From Myxococcaceae bacterium (GTDB taxonomy: Bacteria; Myxococcota; Myxococcia; Myxococcales; Myxococcaceae): a stretch of DNA of 64,000 bases. The stretch covers positions 114,227-178,226 of the forward strand of contig JADGRA010000023.1 of assembly GCA_017881265.1 (NCBI GenBank), read 5' to 3'. How positions within the stretch are numbered: the stretch's first letter is position 1; every line of letters begins with the position of its first letter. The translations under genes and the position numbers were made by a program. The notes below the pieces were generated by a model, which worked only from the letters and a program-made list of their open reading frames with translations, made no database searches and was not told where the DNA came from. Positions 9,551 to 18,204 of this stretch are shown piece by piece.

Positions 9551-11119
9551 ATGGAGAAGGGGACACAATCCCTAGGTTTTGGAAGTAGCGACCTGGTGGC
9601 CCTCGGCCGGTCTCCGACGCGACCGCTCGACCGAAAGGTGCTCGCTGCCCTGCTATCGCCGCTGCTGGTGGTGGTCGTGGCAGCGTTGGCCTTCGTGGGC
9701 GTCCAGCGTGCACGGCAGGGCCAGCTTTGGGTTAACCACAGCAGGGAAGTGATCGACTTGCTGCAGCGGAACCAGCTGTTCCTGGTGGACGCCGAGACGG
9801 AAGAGCGCGCCTACCTCTTGACCCAGGCGCCGCGTTACCTTGAGAGGTACCAAGCTGCAGCGGAGCGGGGACGGACCTTGCTGGTCCACCTGGAGAAGCT
9901 GGTTTCCGACAATCAGGCGCAGGCCGCTCGGGCCAAGCAGGTCCGTCTTCAGTGGGAGTCCAAGCTCGCTCAGCTGGCGACGACCCTGGACCTCTTTGAG
10001 CGCCACGGCCTGGAGGGTGCGCGCCTCTACCTTCTGTCGGGGGAGGGGACCGGGCAGATGGAAGCCGCCAGGTCGACCGTCGAGGAGATGATTGAGGCCG
10101 AACGCGCCCTACTCCTGGAGCGGCAAGCAAAGCGCGACCGGGAAGTCGAGTTCACCACGTGGGTTATCGCCGCGGGAAGCCTCGTCTCCGTCCTGCTGGC
10201 GGTCGCCGTCAACATCGGCATCCGGCACGACGTTGCCGTCCAACGCCGCAACCAGAGCCTTCTCGAGGAGCAGGCGGCCCGCCTCGAAGCACAGCGCAAC
10301 AGCCTCGAGGAGAGCGAGCGTGTGCTGGCCCGTCAGCTCGAGGCGGAGCGGAGCCTCAGCGACCGGCTGGCGGCTGCCAGTGTCGCGGCGGAGAGAGCCC
10401 TGGCGGAGCGCAACGTGGCCAGCAAGGCGCTGGAGCGAAGCAATCGCGAGCTGAACCAGTTCGCCTACGTGGCCTCTCATGACCTGAAGGCCCCCCTTCG
10501 AGGCATCGCGAATCTGGCGCAGTGGGTCGAGGAGGACCTGAGCGCAGCGATGACTGAGAAGTCTCGGGACCACATCCGCGTACTGCTCAGCCGTGTCCGC
10601 CGAATGGAGTCTTTGATTGATGGGATTCTCGCCTATGCCCGTGCTGGACGCGGCGAAGGCCAACGGGAGCACATTGACGTCGGCCAGCTGGTGCACGAAG
10701 TGAAGGAGCTTCTCGCGCCTCCCAGCGGTCACTTCGCCGTCGAAATCCCTGCTGGACTACCAACGGTGACCGCGGTGCGTGCCCCGTTCCAGCAAGTCTG
10801 GATGAACCTGCTCGGCAATGCGTTCAAGCATGCCGACCGGGACGGGGCGAAGGTCCATGTCGCGGCCGCGGACAGAGGCGCGGAATGGGAGTTTTCGGTG
10901 GCAGACAACGGCCCGGGAATCGCGCCGCAGTACCAGGACCGGGTCTTCGGCATTTTTCAGACGCTCGTGGCGCGGGACAAGGTGGAAGGGACGGGCATCG
11001 GCCTGGCCACGGTGAAGAAGCTGGTGGAAAGCGAAGGAGGAAGGGTGTGGGTGGAGTCGCAGGTCGGTCAGGGAGCCACCTTCCGCTTCACGTGGCCGAA
11101 GCGACAGGTGAGCTCGTGA
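9551..11119 (+). CDS. CHASE3-domain sensor histidine kinase
   Basis: Encodes 522 residues: membrane helix about 28-50, an extracytoplasmic helical CHASE3 sensor about 52-190, a second helix about 196-220, a long coiled coil about 225-300, a HisKA domain with phospho-accepting His310 in ASHDLKAPLRG, and an ATPase domain with N-box NLLGNAFKHA and DNGPGI. The SHDLKAPLR box is typical of kinases that pair with Rcp1-like single-domain regulators, and exactly such a gene follows with a GTGA overlap. The signal is unknown. Confidence 0.93.
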   Translation: MEKGTQSLGFGSSDLVALGRSPTRPLDRKVLAALLSPLLVVVVAALAFVGVQRARQGQLWVNHSREVIDLLQRNQLFLVDAETEERAYLLTQAPRYLERYQAAAERGRTLLVHLEKLVSDNQAQAARAKQVRLQWESKLAQLATTLDLFERHGLEGARLYLLSGEGTGQMEAARSTVEEMIEAERALLLERQAKRDREVEFTTWVIAAGSLVSVLLAVAVNIGIRHDVAVQRRNQSLLEEQAARLEAQRNSLEESERVLARQLEAERSLSDRLAAASVAAERALAERNVASKALERSNRELNQFAYVASHDLKAPLRGIANLAQWVEEDLSAAMTEKSRDHIRVLLSRVRRMESLIDGILAYARAGRGEGQREHIDVGQLVHEVKELLAPPSGHFAVEIPAGLPTVTAVRAPFQQVWMNLLGNAFKHADRDGAKVHVAAADRGAEWEFSVADNGPGIAPQYQDRVFGIFQTLVARDKVEGTGIGLATVKKLVESEGGRVWVESQVGQGATFRFTWPKRQVSS

Positions 11120-11532
11120 ATGCCAAGCCTCTTAACATCGTGCTCGTCGAGGACGACGACGTCGACGTCATGAACGTGCAGCGGGCCTTCGAGAAGGCGA
11201 ACATCCGAGCCCCTGTCTTTCGGGCCGCCGATGGCGTCGAAGCGCTGGAGCTTCTCCGGAGCCCCTCCATGCCCTCGGAGCGACGCCTGGTGCTGCTCGA
11301 TCTCAACCTCCCCCGGATGAATGGCATCGAGTTCCTCCGCGAGCTGAGAAGCGATGAGATGCTGCGGAAGACACCGGTCGTCGTCCTGACGACGTCGAAC
11401 GACGAGCGAGACAAGCTGGAGGCGTTCGAGATGAATGTCGCCGGCTACATGCTCAAGCCGGTAAAGTTCGGCAGCTTCGTCGACCTGATGTCATCGTTGA
11501 ATCGGTACTGGACGGCGGTGGAACTGCCATGA
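11116..11532 (+). CDS. Single-domain response regulator (Rcp1-like)
   Basis: A receiver domain of 138 residues with no output domain. Acidic pocket residues lie at 12-15, phospho-accepting Asp62 sits in VLLDLNLPRMNG, and the conserved Lys is in MLKPVKF. It starts at GTG 11116 inside the kinase stop (GTGA) and its stop overlaps the next gene start (ATGA). It is probably phosphorylated by the CHASE3 kinase and passes phosphate or a conformational signal to another protein. Confidence 0.93.
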   Translation: MNAKPLNIVLVEDDDVDVMNVQRAFEKANIRAPVFRAADGVEALELLRSPSMPSERRLVLLDLNLPRMNGIEFLRELRSDEMLRKTPVVVLTTSNDERDKLEAFEMNVAGYMLKPVKFGSFVDLMSSLNRYWTAVELP

Positions 11533-13175
11533 TGTCGAAGACACCCCTTGCCCTGCTGCTGGTGGACGACGATGAGGTCGACCGGGCGGCGGTGCGCAGA
11601 GCGCTCGACCGAGCGGGCGTCGCCGCCACCGTCTTCGAGGTCTCCGACTTCGCCTCGGCCCGGGCCGCCCTCCTGGGCCGCAAGGAATTCGATGCAGTTC
11701 TCCTCGACTTCGGGCTTCCAGGGGGGGACGGCCTCGAATTGCTCCGCGAAGCTCGCAGCGACGGGGTCGACACGCCCGTGATTGTTCTCACCGGCCAAGG
11801 GGACGAAGCCCTCGCCGTGGAGCTCATGAAGGCCGGTGCCATCGATTACCTACAGAAGGGGCTGCTGACTGCTGAGCGACTCTCCCAGAGCCTGAGGCAG
11901 GCCTTGCGGCTCCGCGAGGCGGATCGCCAAGCCCGCGATGCGCGCCGAGCCGTCGAGCACCAGGCCGCCCAGCTGCAGCTCCTGGCGGATGCCAGCGTCG
12001 GCATCCACGGGTCCCACTCGCTTGAAGCAGCCTTGGAGTTCATCAGCAAGACGGCACGTGAATTGGTTGGCGCAAACGCCGCCGTTGCGCAGCTGGACGG
12101 CATCGGTGGTCGAGCCGAAGTGGAGCGCCGCTCCCTGTCGGAGAAGTACGTCGGACATTCCGCCGTCGCCTCGAGCGACGGGGACCCGCGCTGGGCAACG
12201 CTCGTGCGCGAGGCCCGCAAGAGCGTACGTCTGACAGCAAGTCAGCTCGACGCGGACTCGGCATGGAAGTCCTCCTGTGCGCGGCGCTTCAAGGGGCTCA
12301 CCGTTCGAGGGCTGCTCGCCGCTCCCTTGGTTGGCCAGGACGGGAAGCCGCTCGGCAGCCTCCAGCTCACAGATCGGCTGGAAGGAGATTTCGACGCGAG
12401 TGACGAGGCGGTGCTTGTTCAGCTGGCGCAGACGGCCTCGGTGGCGCTCGAAAATGTACGCCTCTACCGCGCCGCGCGCGACGCCGCATCCCTCCGAGAT
12501 GACGTCCTGGCCATCGTCTCTCATGACCTCCGGAATCCGCTCAACGTGGTGGGAATGAGTGCTGCGATGCTTCGCGTCGCTCTCGATGAATCACCGACGA
12601 CCGCACCTGCGAATTGCCTCGCGCTGGTTCAGCGCATCGAGCGCAACGTCTCGCGCATGAATCGACTCATCGAAGACCTGCTCGACGCCTCGCGGGTCGA
12701 CACAGGTAGGCTGTCCATTCAGCCGAAGCTGGAGAAGGCGTCCGCGATGGTGACGGACGCCATCGAGGCAGCACTGCCGATTGCGGAGGCGCAGGGGGCC
12801 CGGCTCGAGACGGACGACTTGGACACGAAGTTGATGGTCCGCGCGGACAGAGATCGAATCCTTCAGGTGTTCTCGAACGTCGTTGGCAATTCCCTGAAGT
12901 TCGTCCCGCGCGCCGGAGGTCGTGTCACGCTGTCTGCCGCATGCGATGGCAACAGGGCGCGCTTCTCGGTCGTCGACAACGGCCCAGGAATCCCCCCCGG
13001 CCACATGGGCCACCTCTTCGAACGCTACTGGAAGGGCTCGGTCGCCAGCCGCGAGGGAGCAGGACTGGGCCTCTTCATCGCCAAGGGCATCCTCGATGCG
13101 CACGGCGGGGAGATTCGGGTGGAAAGCAAGCCCCAGGTCGGGACGACGGTCTGCTTCTGGCTGCCCCTTGTCTGA
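11529..13175 (+). CDS. Hybrid sensor kinase: receiver-GAF-histidine kinase
   Basis: A soluble protein of 548 residues. A receiver at about 8-125 has Asp60 in VLLDFGLPGGDG; a GAF-like sensor at about 145-312 is followed by HisKA with His332 in VSHDLRNPLN and an ATPase domain (NVVGNSLKFVPRAGG, DNGPGIPPGH, GLGLFIAKGI). The N-terminal receiver suggests it is itself a target of an upstream kinase, perhaps the CHASE3 kinase of the same operon. It has no membrane segment. It overlaps the single-domain regulator by four bases. Confidence 0.93.
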   Translation: MMSKTPLALLLVDDDEVDRAAVRRALDRAGVAATVFEVSDFASARAALLGRKEFDAVLLDFGLPGGDGLELLREARSDGVDTPVIVLTGQGDEALAVELMKAGAIDYLQKGLLTAERLSQSLRQALRLREADRQARDARRAVEHQAAQLQLLADASVGIHGSHSLEAALEFISKTARELVGANAAVAQLDGIGGRAEVERRSLSEKYVGHSAVASSDGDPRWATLVREARKSVRLTASQLDADSAWKSSCARRFKGLTVRGLLAAPLVGQDGKPLGSLQLTDRLEGDFDASDEAVLVQLAQTASVALENVRLYRAARDAASLRDDVLAIVSHDLRNPLNVVGMSAAMLRVALDESPTTAPANCLALVQRIERNVSRMNRLIEDLLDASRVDTGRLSIQPKLEKASAMVTDAIEAALPIAEAQGARLETDDLDTKLMVRADRDRILQVFSNVVGNSLKFVPRAGGRVTLSAACDGNRARFSVVDNGPGIPPGHMGHLFERYWKGSVASREGAGLGLFIAKGILDAHGGEIRVESKPQVGTTVCFWLPLV

Positions 13176-13186
13176 ACGCACAGAAA

Positions 13187-13216
13187 GCGGTCGCGGCATG
13201 ATTCCGCCGCGACCGC
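13187..13216. terminator. Bidirectional hairpin terminator between convergent genes
   Basis: A perfect 11-base inverted repeat (GCGGTCGCGGC / GCCGCGACCGC) with an 8-base loop lies 11 bases after the hybrid kinase and 22 bases before the end of the convergent CsbD gene. On the minus strand it is followed by TTTCT. The position between two converging stop codons supports a shared terminator. Confidence 0.75.
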
Positions 13217-13238
13217 AGGTTCCGTCGCACCGCGACGT

Positions 13239-13469
13239 CTAGGCTTTGTTCTGTGGCTTGGTGCGGTCCGGTCCGAACGTCGCGACAAACGCGTCCACCT
13301 GCCGCTCGGCTTCGTCCTTCAGAATGCCGTAGCGCTCCTGAATTTTGCCGACGAGATCATCCTTTTTTGCGGCGAGATTCTGCACGTCATCGTCGGTCAG
13401 CTTCGCCCACTTCGACTTCAGCTCGGCCTTGACTTGCTTCCACTGACCTTCCATTTGTGACCAGTTCAT
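13239..13469 (-). CDS. CsbD-family stress protein
   Basis: Encodes 76 residues from ATG 13469 with AGGAGA upstream. The start MNWSQMEGQWKQVKAELKSK and the core KWAKLTDDDVQNLAAKKDDL are the CsbD signature, followed by an amphipathic helix (KIQERYGILKDEAERQVDAF). These small soluble proteins are strongly induced by general stress; their biochemical role is unknown. It stands between the kinase operon and the NtrC-type regulator. Confidence 0.93.
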   Translation of the reverse strand: MNWSQMEGQWKQVKAELKSKWAKLTDDDVQNLAAKKDDLVGKIQERYGILKDEAERQVDAFVATFGPDRTKPQNKA

Positions 13470-13645
13470 GAGTCTTGTCTCCTGTTCGGGACTTCTACCC
13501 AAGGGTGAGCAACATCGGGGCCACCCGGGGTGGAGCGAATCAGGTCGGACACTTGGGGCAGGCCCATGCGAGGGGGACGACCGTTTCGCCACAGTGCCTG
13601 CCCTGCAGCCACAGTCAGTCGCTCTCCTGACGGGGCGCCGAGCCT

Positions 13646-15037
13646 CTACCCCTTCTCGGAGTCCGGAGGCGGGGAGGGCGAGTTGTCGAAGCGGGCAAGC
13701 TTGCGGTAGAGCGTCCGGCGGTCGACACCCAGCGCTTGCGCGGCCTGCGACTTGTTTCCGCCCATCAGGGTGAGCACGCGGAGGATGTAGCGCTTCTCCA
13801 GCTCCTCAAGAGTGACGACCGCGGTCGGGTCGTCGGCCGCGACGACGAATTTCTCAGCCTGGAAGTTGCGAATCTTGTCGGGAAGGTCCTCCACGGTGAG
13901 CTGGTCGAAGCGAGCCAGCGCGACGCCGCGCTCGAGACAGTTCTCTAGCTCTCGGACGTTCCCGGGCCATTGGTACGCCGCGAACTTCTCGGCGGCTCCC
14001 GCCGACAGAACCAGGGGAGGCTTTCCTGCTCGGTCTGCGAACCGAGCGAGGAGGTACTGGGCGAGTTCCAGGACGTCTCCACCGCGGTTGCGGAGGGGGG
14101 GCAACTCAATGGTGACCACGTTGAGGCGGTAGTAGAGGTCCTCGCGGAAGCGCTTCTCGAAAACTTCGTACTCGAGGTCTCGGTTGGTGGCCGCCACGAC
14201 CCGGACGTCGAACGGCGTTTCCGTATTGGAGCCCACCGGCCGAACGGTCCGCTCCTGGAGGGCGCGCAGCAGCTTGGGCTGGGTCTCGAACGGGAGCTCG
14301 GCGATTTCGTCGAGGAACAGCGTACCCCCATGTGCCTCGAGGAAGAGCCCGGTGCGCTGTGTGCGCGCATCGGTGAAGGCGCCGCGGGCGTGGCCAAAGA
14401 GCTCGCTTTCAATCAGCGCATGCGGCACCGCGGCACAGTTCACCGCGACAAAAGGACCAGACTGGCGTTTGGAGCTTGAATGAATCAGCCGGGCCACCAG
14501 CTCCTTGCCGGTCCCGGTTTCGCCCTGGATGAGGACGGACGCCTCCGAGTCCGCGACGCGCGAGACGAGTTCTCGCACGCGACGCATGGCGCTGGAGTGG
14601 CCCACAAAGCCGGGCACCGCCTGCGAGGCGATGTCCTTCCGAAGCCGCTTGAGCTCGCTGCGGAGCCGGTGGTTCTGGACCGCGCGATTGAGGCTCAGCA
14701 CAATCAACTTGGGGTCGAACGGCTTGGTGACGAAGTCGTAAGCCCCCGCCCGCATGGCGGCGATGGCTGACTCCATGCTTCCATGGCCGGTGCCGACCAG
14801 GACTGGCATATCCGGCCGCGATTCCAGAATCCGCCGACACAGCGAGATGCCGTCCATCTCGGCCATCCCGAGGTCGGTCAGGACAGCGTCGAAATCCTCG
14901 GCCACGACGCGCGCCAGCGCTTCACCGGCAGAGGTCGTCGCCTCAACAGCGAAGTCCTGCTGCGCCAACAGTTCCTGCAGTAGATCGCAGGTCTCGCGGT
15001 CGTCGTCCACGACGAGAATGCGTCCGCTCAAGGGCAT
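13646..15037 (-). CDS. NtrC-family sigma-54-dependent response regulator
   Basis: Encodes 463 residues: a receiver at 1-120 with Asp55 and the VTKPFDP lysine; an AAA+ domain with Walker A GETGTGKE at 172-179 and Walker B in GGTLFLDEIAELP; and a C-terminal Fis-type helix-turn-helix (NKSQAAQALGVDRRTLYRKL). It should bind an enhancer and activate sigma-54 promoters by ATP hydrolysis. The sigma-54 contact loop reads GAFTDA (219-224) instead of GAFTGA. No kinase is directly paired; the kinase operon upstream is the nearest candidate. Confidence 0.94.
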   Translation of the reverse strand: MPLSGRILVVDDDRETCDLLQELLAQQDFAVEATTSAGEALARVVAEDFDAVLTDLGMAEMDGISLCRRILESRPDMPVLVGTGHGSMESAIAAMRAGAYDFVTKPFDPKLIVLSLNRAVQNHRLRSELKRLRKDIASQAVPGFVGHSSAMRRVRELVSRVADSEASVLIQGETGTGKELVARLIHSSSKRQSGPFVAVNCAAVPHALIESELFGHARGAFTDARTQRTGLFLEAHGGTLFLDEIAELPFETQPKLLRALQERTVRPVGSNTETPFDVRVVAATNRDLEYEVFEKRFREDLYYRLNVVTIELPPLRNRGGDVLELAQYLLARFADRAGKPPLVLSAGAAEKFAAYQWPGNVRELENCLERGVALARFDQLTVEDLPDKIRNFQAEKFVVAADDPTAVVTLEELEKRYILRVLTLMGGNKSQAAQALGVDRRTLYRKLARFDNSPSPPPDSEKG

Positions 15038-15137
15038 GGTCTATTGGCATACAACACTGAGCGTCGTTGGCGGCAGCCCTCCCCAACAATTTTCGTTGCT
15101 TCCGGCTGGCATGAGGCATTTCGCCTTGACCGAAGCC

Positions 15138-15391
15138 TCAACTCTGACGCTTCCGCCAGGCTGCCTCGGCTTGTTGCAGCGTTGTCTCGGCCGCTTGCAG
15201 GCGGTTTTCCGCCTGGCTCAGACGTCCGCCTTGACGTCCAGAGCGGTCAACGCCTGCCGCCAGCGCTGCTCGGCGAGGGCGACGGACTGGGCTGCCTCGG
15301 TGACGACTCTTCATTGCTCCACGGCCTTCTCGCGCTCGACTTGAGCGGCCTCGAGTCCAGCCTCCGCTTCGGGCAAAGGGGCGCCGGGGCC
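15138..15391 (-). pseudogene. Remnant of a coiled-coil protein gene
   Basis: On the minus strand, fragments of heptad-rich helical protein appear in two frames: LEAAQVEREKAVEQ, then an in-frame TGA, then TEAAQSVALAEQRWRQALTAL in the same frame, then after a frame change LSQAENRLQAAETTLQQAEA, which ends at TCA 15138-15140. The pattern suggests decay of a longer coiled-coil or efflux-type gene, but the segment is short and the source family cannot be named. Confidence 0.4.
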
Positions 15392-15394
15392 TCC

Positions 15395-15928
15395 TCAGTA
15401 CGGGAGCGCGAAGACCGTCACGGCGAGCGAGAGAGTCTCAACCCCCGTGTTCTGGACGGCCAGCCTACCGTTGGACATGTGGCTCGCGCTCACGCCCAGC
15501 CGGACCGACCGGGTGACGGCGAAGGAGACTTCCACCGTGGAACGGAAGATGAAGGGGTAGCCCAGGTTGTGGTCGGTCCCGGCGCTGTAGAAGCCTGGCG
15601 CGAAGCTCAAGATGATGTGCAGCACGCTGGCGACGGGAATGTCGGCCAGGATGCCGAGGTAGAAATACGCCGAGCCGTCGGAGGCACTGAGTGCGCCTGA
15701 AATGACGCGCAACTCCCACCAGAAGTGGCCTGCACGGAGTTCAAGACCGAAGAACCCGTCCTGCCAGCGCTCCGGTCCCCGGAGGCCGTAGAAGCCACCG
15801 TACATCGCGACAGATTCCGGCCCCCACCAGGGAGCCGAGAAGGCTTGGGGAGTTCCCCCATCGCTGCCGCGCGCTGGCAAGGCCGCGAGCAGGACGGCGC
15901 CGGCGACCAATGCGCGGAACGTCAACAC
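15395..15928 (-). CDS. PagL-like lipid A 3-O-deacylase (acyloxyacyl hydrolase family)
   Basis: Encodes 177 residues with a signal peptide (ALVAGAVLLAALPARG) and an outer-membrane beta-barrel pattern of alternating hydrophobic residues ending in an aromatic residue (FALPY). The catalytic triad of PagL (His126, Ser128, Glu140 in Pseudomonas) is matched by His150, Ser152 and Glu164 in SASHMSN and NTGVETL with identical spacing. Such enzymes remove the 3-linked acyl chain from lipid A in the outer membrane. The gene is monocistronic, with a decayed ORF behind it. Confidence 0.8.
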   Translation of the reverse strand: MLTFRALVAGAVLLAALPARGSDGGTPQAFSAPWWGPESVAMYGGFYGLRGPERWQDGFFGLELRAGHFWWELRVISGALSASDGSAYFYLGILADIPVASVLHIILSFAPGFYSAGTDHNLGYPFIFRSTVEVSFAVTRSVRLGVSASHMSNGRLAVQNTGVETLSLAVTVFALPY

Positions 15929-16084
15929 GGAGTGGTTGGACGCTAGCCGCAGGTTCGGTCAGGGACGAAGAGAAGATTCTCGTCGACGGACGTTTTCCGC
16001 CTGGGCCCCACGAGGATGGCGGGGCGCGCCCTGGGGGCCTGCCCGTGTTAGAGACGGTCGCCGTTCCGCTGAATTGCTACACCC

Positions 16085-17476
16085 ATGCCCATCCAATCAC
16101 TGCTCATCGGACTCGCCTTCCACGCTGCGCCCCCGCCCGATTTCAACGCGGCTGCCGCACCGCTGATGGCCCGAGCCCAGGAGTCCAGAGGGGCTTTCAG
16201 CCTTCTCACTGACCTCGTGGACCATGTCGGACCCCGGCTCTCGGGTTCCCCGGGGGCGGAAGCTGCCGTTGCCTGGGCGGCAACGCAGTTCGCCGCCCTG
16301 GGGCTCGAAGCCCGCAAGGAGCCCATGCTGGTCCCAGTCTGGGTGCGCGGCGTGGAAGAGGGAGAAGTCCTGGCCGGGCCGGGACGCCAGAAGCAACCTC
16401 TGGCGCTGACGGCGCTCGGTGGAAGCCCTGGAACGCCCCCAGGGGGACTCGAGGCCGAGGTCGTGGAGGTGTCGTCCCTTGCGGAACTCAAAGAGCGGGG
16501 TGCCGCGGTGAAGGGACGCATCGTCTTCTTCAACCACGCCATGGTGGTCGCGGATGACTATGGCCGCTTCGGCGTGCTTCGCAACGGGGGACCCGCCGCG
16601 GCCTCGAAACTGGGTGCCGTGGCGGCGCTGGTCCGCTCCCTGGCGACCGCTTCCATGCGGTCGCCTCACACTGGCCATACGCGATTCGCCGAGGGCGACG
16701 TTGCCATTCCGGCCGCTGCCATTTCGGTCGAGGACGCGCAGCTGTTGCATCGTCTGTTGTCGACTGGCCAGGTGCGGGTGCGCCTGGTGCTCGGCTGCCG
16801 GCTTCTGCCCGACGTCATGTCTTCCAACGTCGTCGCGGATCTGCGTGGCCGCGAACGTCCAGAAGAGGTGGTCCTGGTCGGGGCACACCTCGACAGCTGG
16901 GACTTAGCCGTCGGGGCGCAGGATGACGGAGCGGGAGTGGCCCTGGTGCTCGAGACGGCGCGGCTTCTGTCAGGGCTGAAGGAAAGGCCACGCCGCACCG
17001 TACGCTTCGTGCTCTTCATGAACGAGGAAAACGGGTTGCGCGGTGCGAAAGCATATGCGCTGGCACACGCATCCGAGTTGGCGAACCACGTCGCGGCGAT
17101 GGAGCTCGACTCGGGTGCCGGCGCGCCGCTCGGCGTGTCGCTGAAGGCGGGTGCAGGCGCCGCAGCGCTCGTCGGGCCCTGGCTTCCGCCACTCGCCCCG
17201 CTCGGGGCTGGGACGCTGCTCGTGCAGGAAGCTGGAGGGGCTGACCTCACGCCGTTGGCGAGCGCCCGGGTGCCGCTTGTTTCGGTTGTCCAGGAGCACG
17301 CGCACTACTTTGACGTGCACCACTCCGCAGCAGACACCTTGGACAAGGTGGACCCGCAGGCCTTTTCGCGAGCCGCGGCGGCCGTGGTTTGGGTCACGTA
17401 CGCCCTTGCCGAGTCTCCAGGCGCCTTGCCGAAACCGGTGGCCCCACCGGCGTTCAGCCCGGCGAGCGCGAAGTAG
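16085..17476 (+). CDS. M28-family metallopeptidase (plasma glutamate carboxypeptidase-like), exported
   Basis: Encodes 463 residues. The N-terminus (SLLIGLAFHAA) may be a short signal peptide. A protease-associated-like insert precedes the catalytic part. Di-zinc ligands and base are all present: GAHLDSWD, AQDDGAG, MNEENG, ELDSG and DVHHSAADTLD. The order and spacing fit the M28 aminopeptidase/PGCP group that cleaves N-terminal residues or dipeptides. The C-terminus is Pro/Ala-rich. It stands alone, directly upstream of tRNA-His. Confidence 0.9.
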   Translation: MPIQSLLIGLAFHAAPPPDFNAAAAPLMARAQESRGAFSLLTDLVDHVGPRLSGSPGAEAAVAWAATQFAALGLEARKEPMLVPVWVRGVEEGEVLAGPGRQKQPLALTALGGSPGTPPGGLEAEVVEVSSLAELKERGAAVKGRIVFFNHAMVVADDYGRFGVLRNGGPAAASKLGAVAALVRSLATASMRSPHTGHTRFAEGDVAIPAAAISVEDAQLLHRLLSTGQVRVRLVLGCRLLPDVMSSNVVADLRGRERPEEVVLVGAHLDSWDLAVGAQDDGAGVALVLETARLLSGLKERPRRTVRFVLFMNEENGLRGAKAYALAHASELANHVAAMELDSGAGAPLGVSLKAGAGAAALVGPWLPPLAPLGAGTLLVQEAGGADLTPLASARVPLVSVVQEHAHYFDVHHSAADTLDKVDPQAFSRAAAAVVWVTYALAESPGALPKPVAPPAFSPASAK

Positions 17477-17534
17477 GTTCCGGCGGGCACGGCTTGAAGC
17501 CTGCGGGCGTTTCCGCTAGGCAGTGCCCCTCCAC

Positions 17535-17608
17535 GGCGACCATAGCTCAACTGGCAGAGCACCGGACTGTGGCTCCGGGGGTTACCGGTTCGACCCCGGT
17601 TGGTCGCC
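17535..17608 (+). tRNA. tRNA-His (anticodon GTG)
   Basis: The acceptor GCGACCA pairs with TGGTCGC, with the extra G-1 at 17535 opposite C73, the identity pair of tRNA-His. The anticodon loop CTGTGGC gives GTG, and the T-loop is TTCGACC. CCA is not encoded. A broken integrase gene runs toward its 3' end from the other strand, so this tRNA was probably an attachment site. Confidence 0.95.
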
Positions 17609-18143
17609 CAATGTTTCTCTGGGTTACGCTGCTTACCAGGCGAACCTGACTGGTCATGTCCCCAATATGTGCCCGAGCGTTGAGGACCTGCACCACCTCC
17701 CGCAGGGTGCCCGGCGCCAGGTGCGCGTACTTCGCCGTCACCTGAAGCACCGTCTGGCCGAGCAGGCTCGCCACCACGGCCAGCGGGACCCTTTTCTGCA
17801 CCAGGTGGCTTGCATAGCTGTGGCGAGTCCGGTGGATTTTGAACGCCTCCAGACCCGCGCGGGCGCATGTGGGCGGTCAGCCAACGTATCGGCCGTACGC
17901 GCTGCCGTCCGGGTAGCAGAAGAGTAGGGTACTCCGTGCTCGACCCTCTAGGCGCGCATGAAGCGCCTCGACGACACCCGAAGGAAGCGGGACGATGCGC
18001 TTCCTCCGTGACTTCGGCGTCGTCGTCTCCTGATGACAGCTAGCGATGGAGCTACAAAACGCGCAAAGCTTCGGTCGTGAGCCGTAAGAGGTGCGGAGCC
18101 CGACGGAAGCAGCGAGAGACACTGCGCGCGGTAGGCTCGGCAA
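17547..18143 (-). pseudogene. Tyrosine recombinase (phage-type integrase) remnant
   Basis: On the minus strand, residues coded from about 18029 read TTTPKSRRKRIVPLPSGVVE and LLFCYPDGSAYGR, then an in-frame TGA at 17877-17879. The same frame continues with HRTRHSYASHLVQKRVPL, ASLLGQTVLQVT and KYAHLAPG. These are the catalytic RHxxAS box and the Tyr nucleophile of tyrosine recombinases. The N-terminal half is missing and a nonsense codon splits the rest, so it is inactive. The reading frame only stops inside the tRNA-His antisense strand, so the native end is uncertain. Confidence 0.82.
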
Positions 18144-18204
18144 AAACGGTCCCCGTCGCGTAGTTGTCGCCCACCGTGCGCCGGGTCGTGGCTGCGAGCC
18201 AGCG

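Noticed and set aside
17547..17610. C-terminal tail of the integrase frame over tRNA-His
   Set aside because: The residues are the antisense translation of the tRNA; they are probably not part of the native protein.
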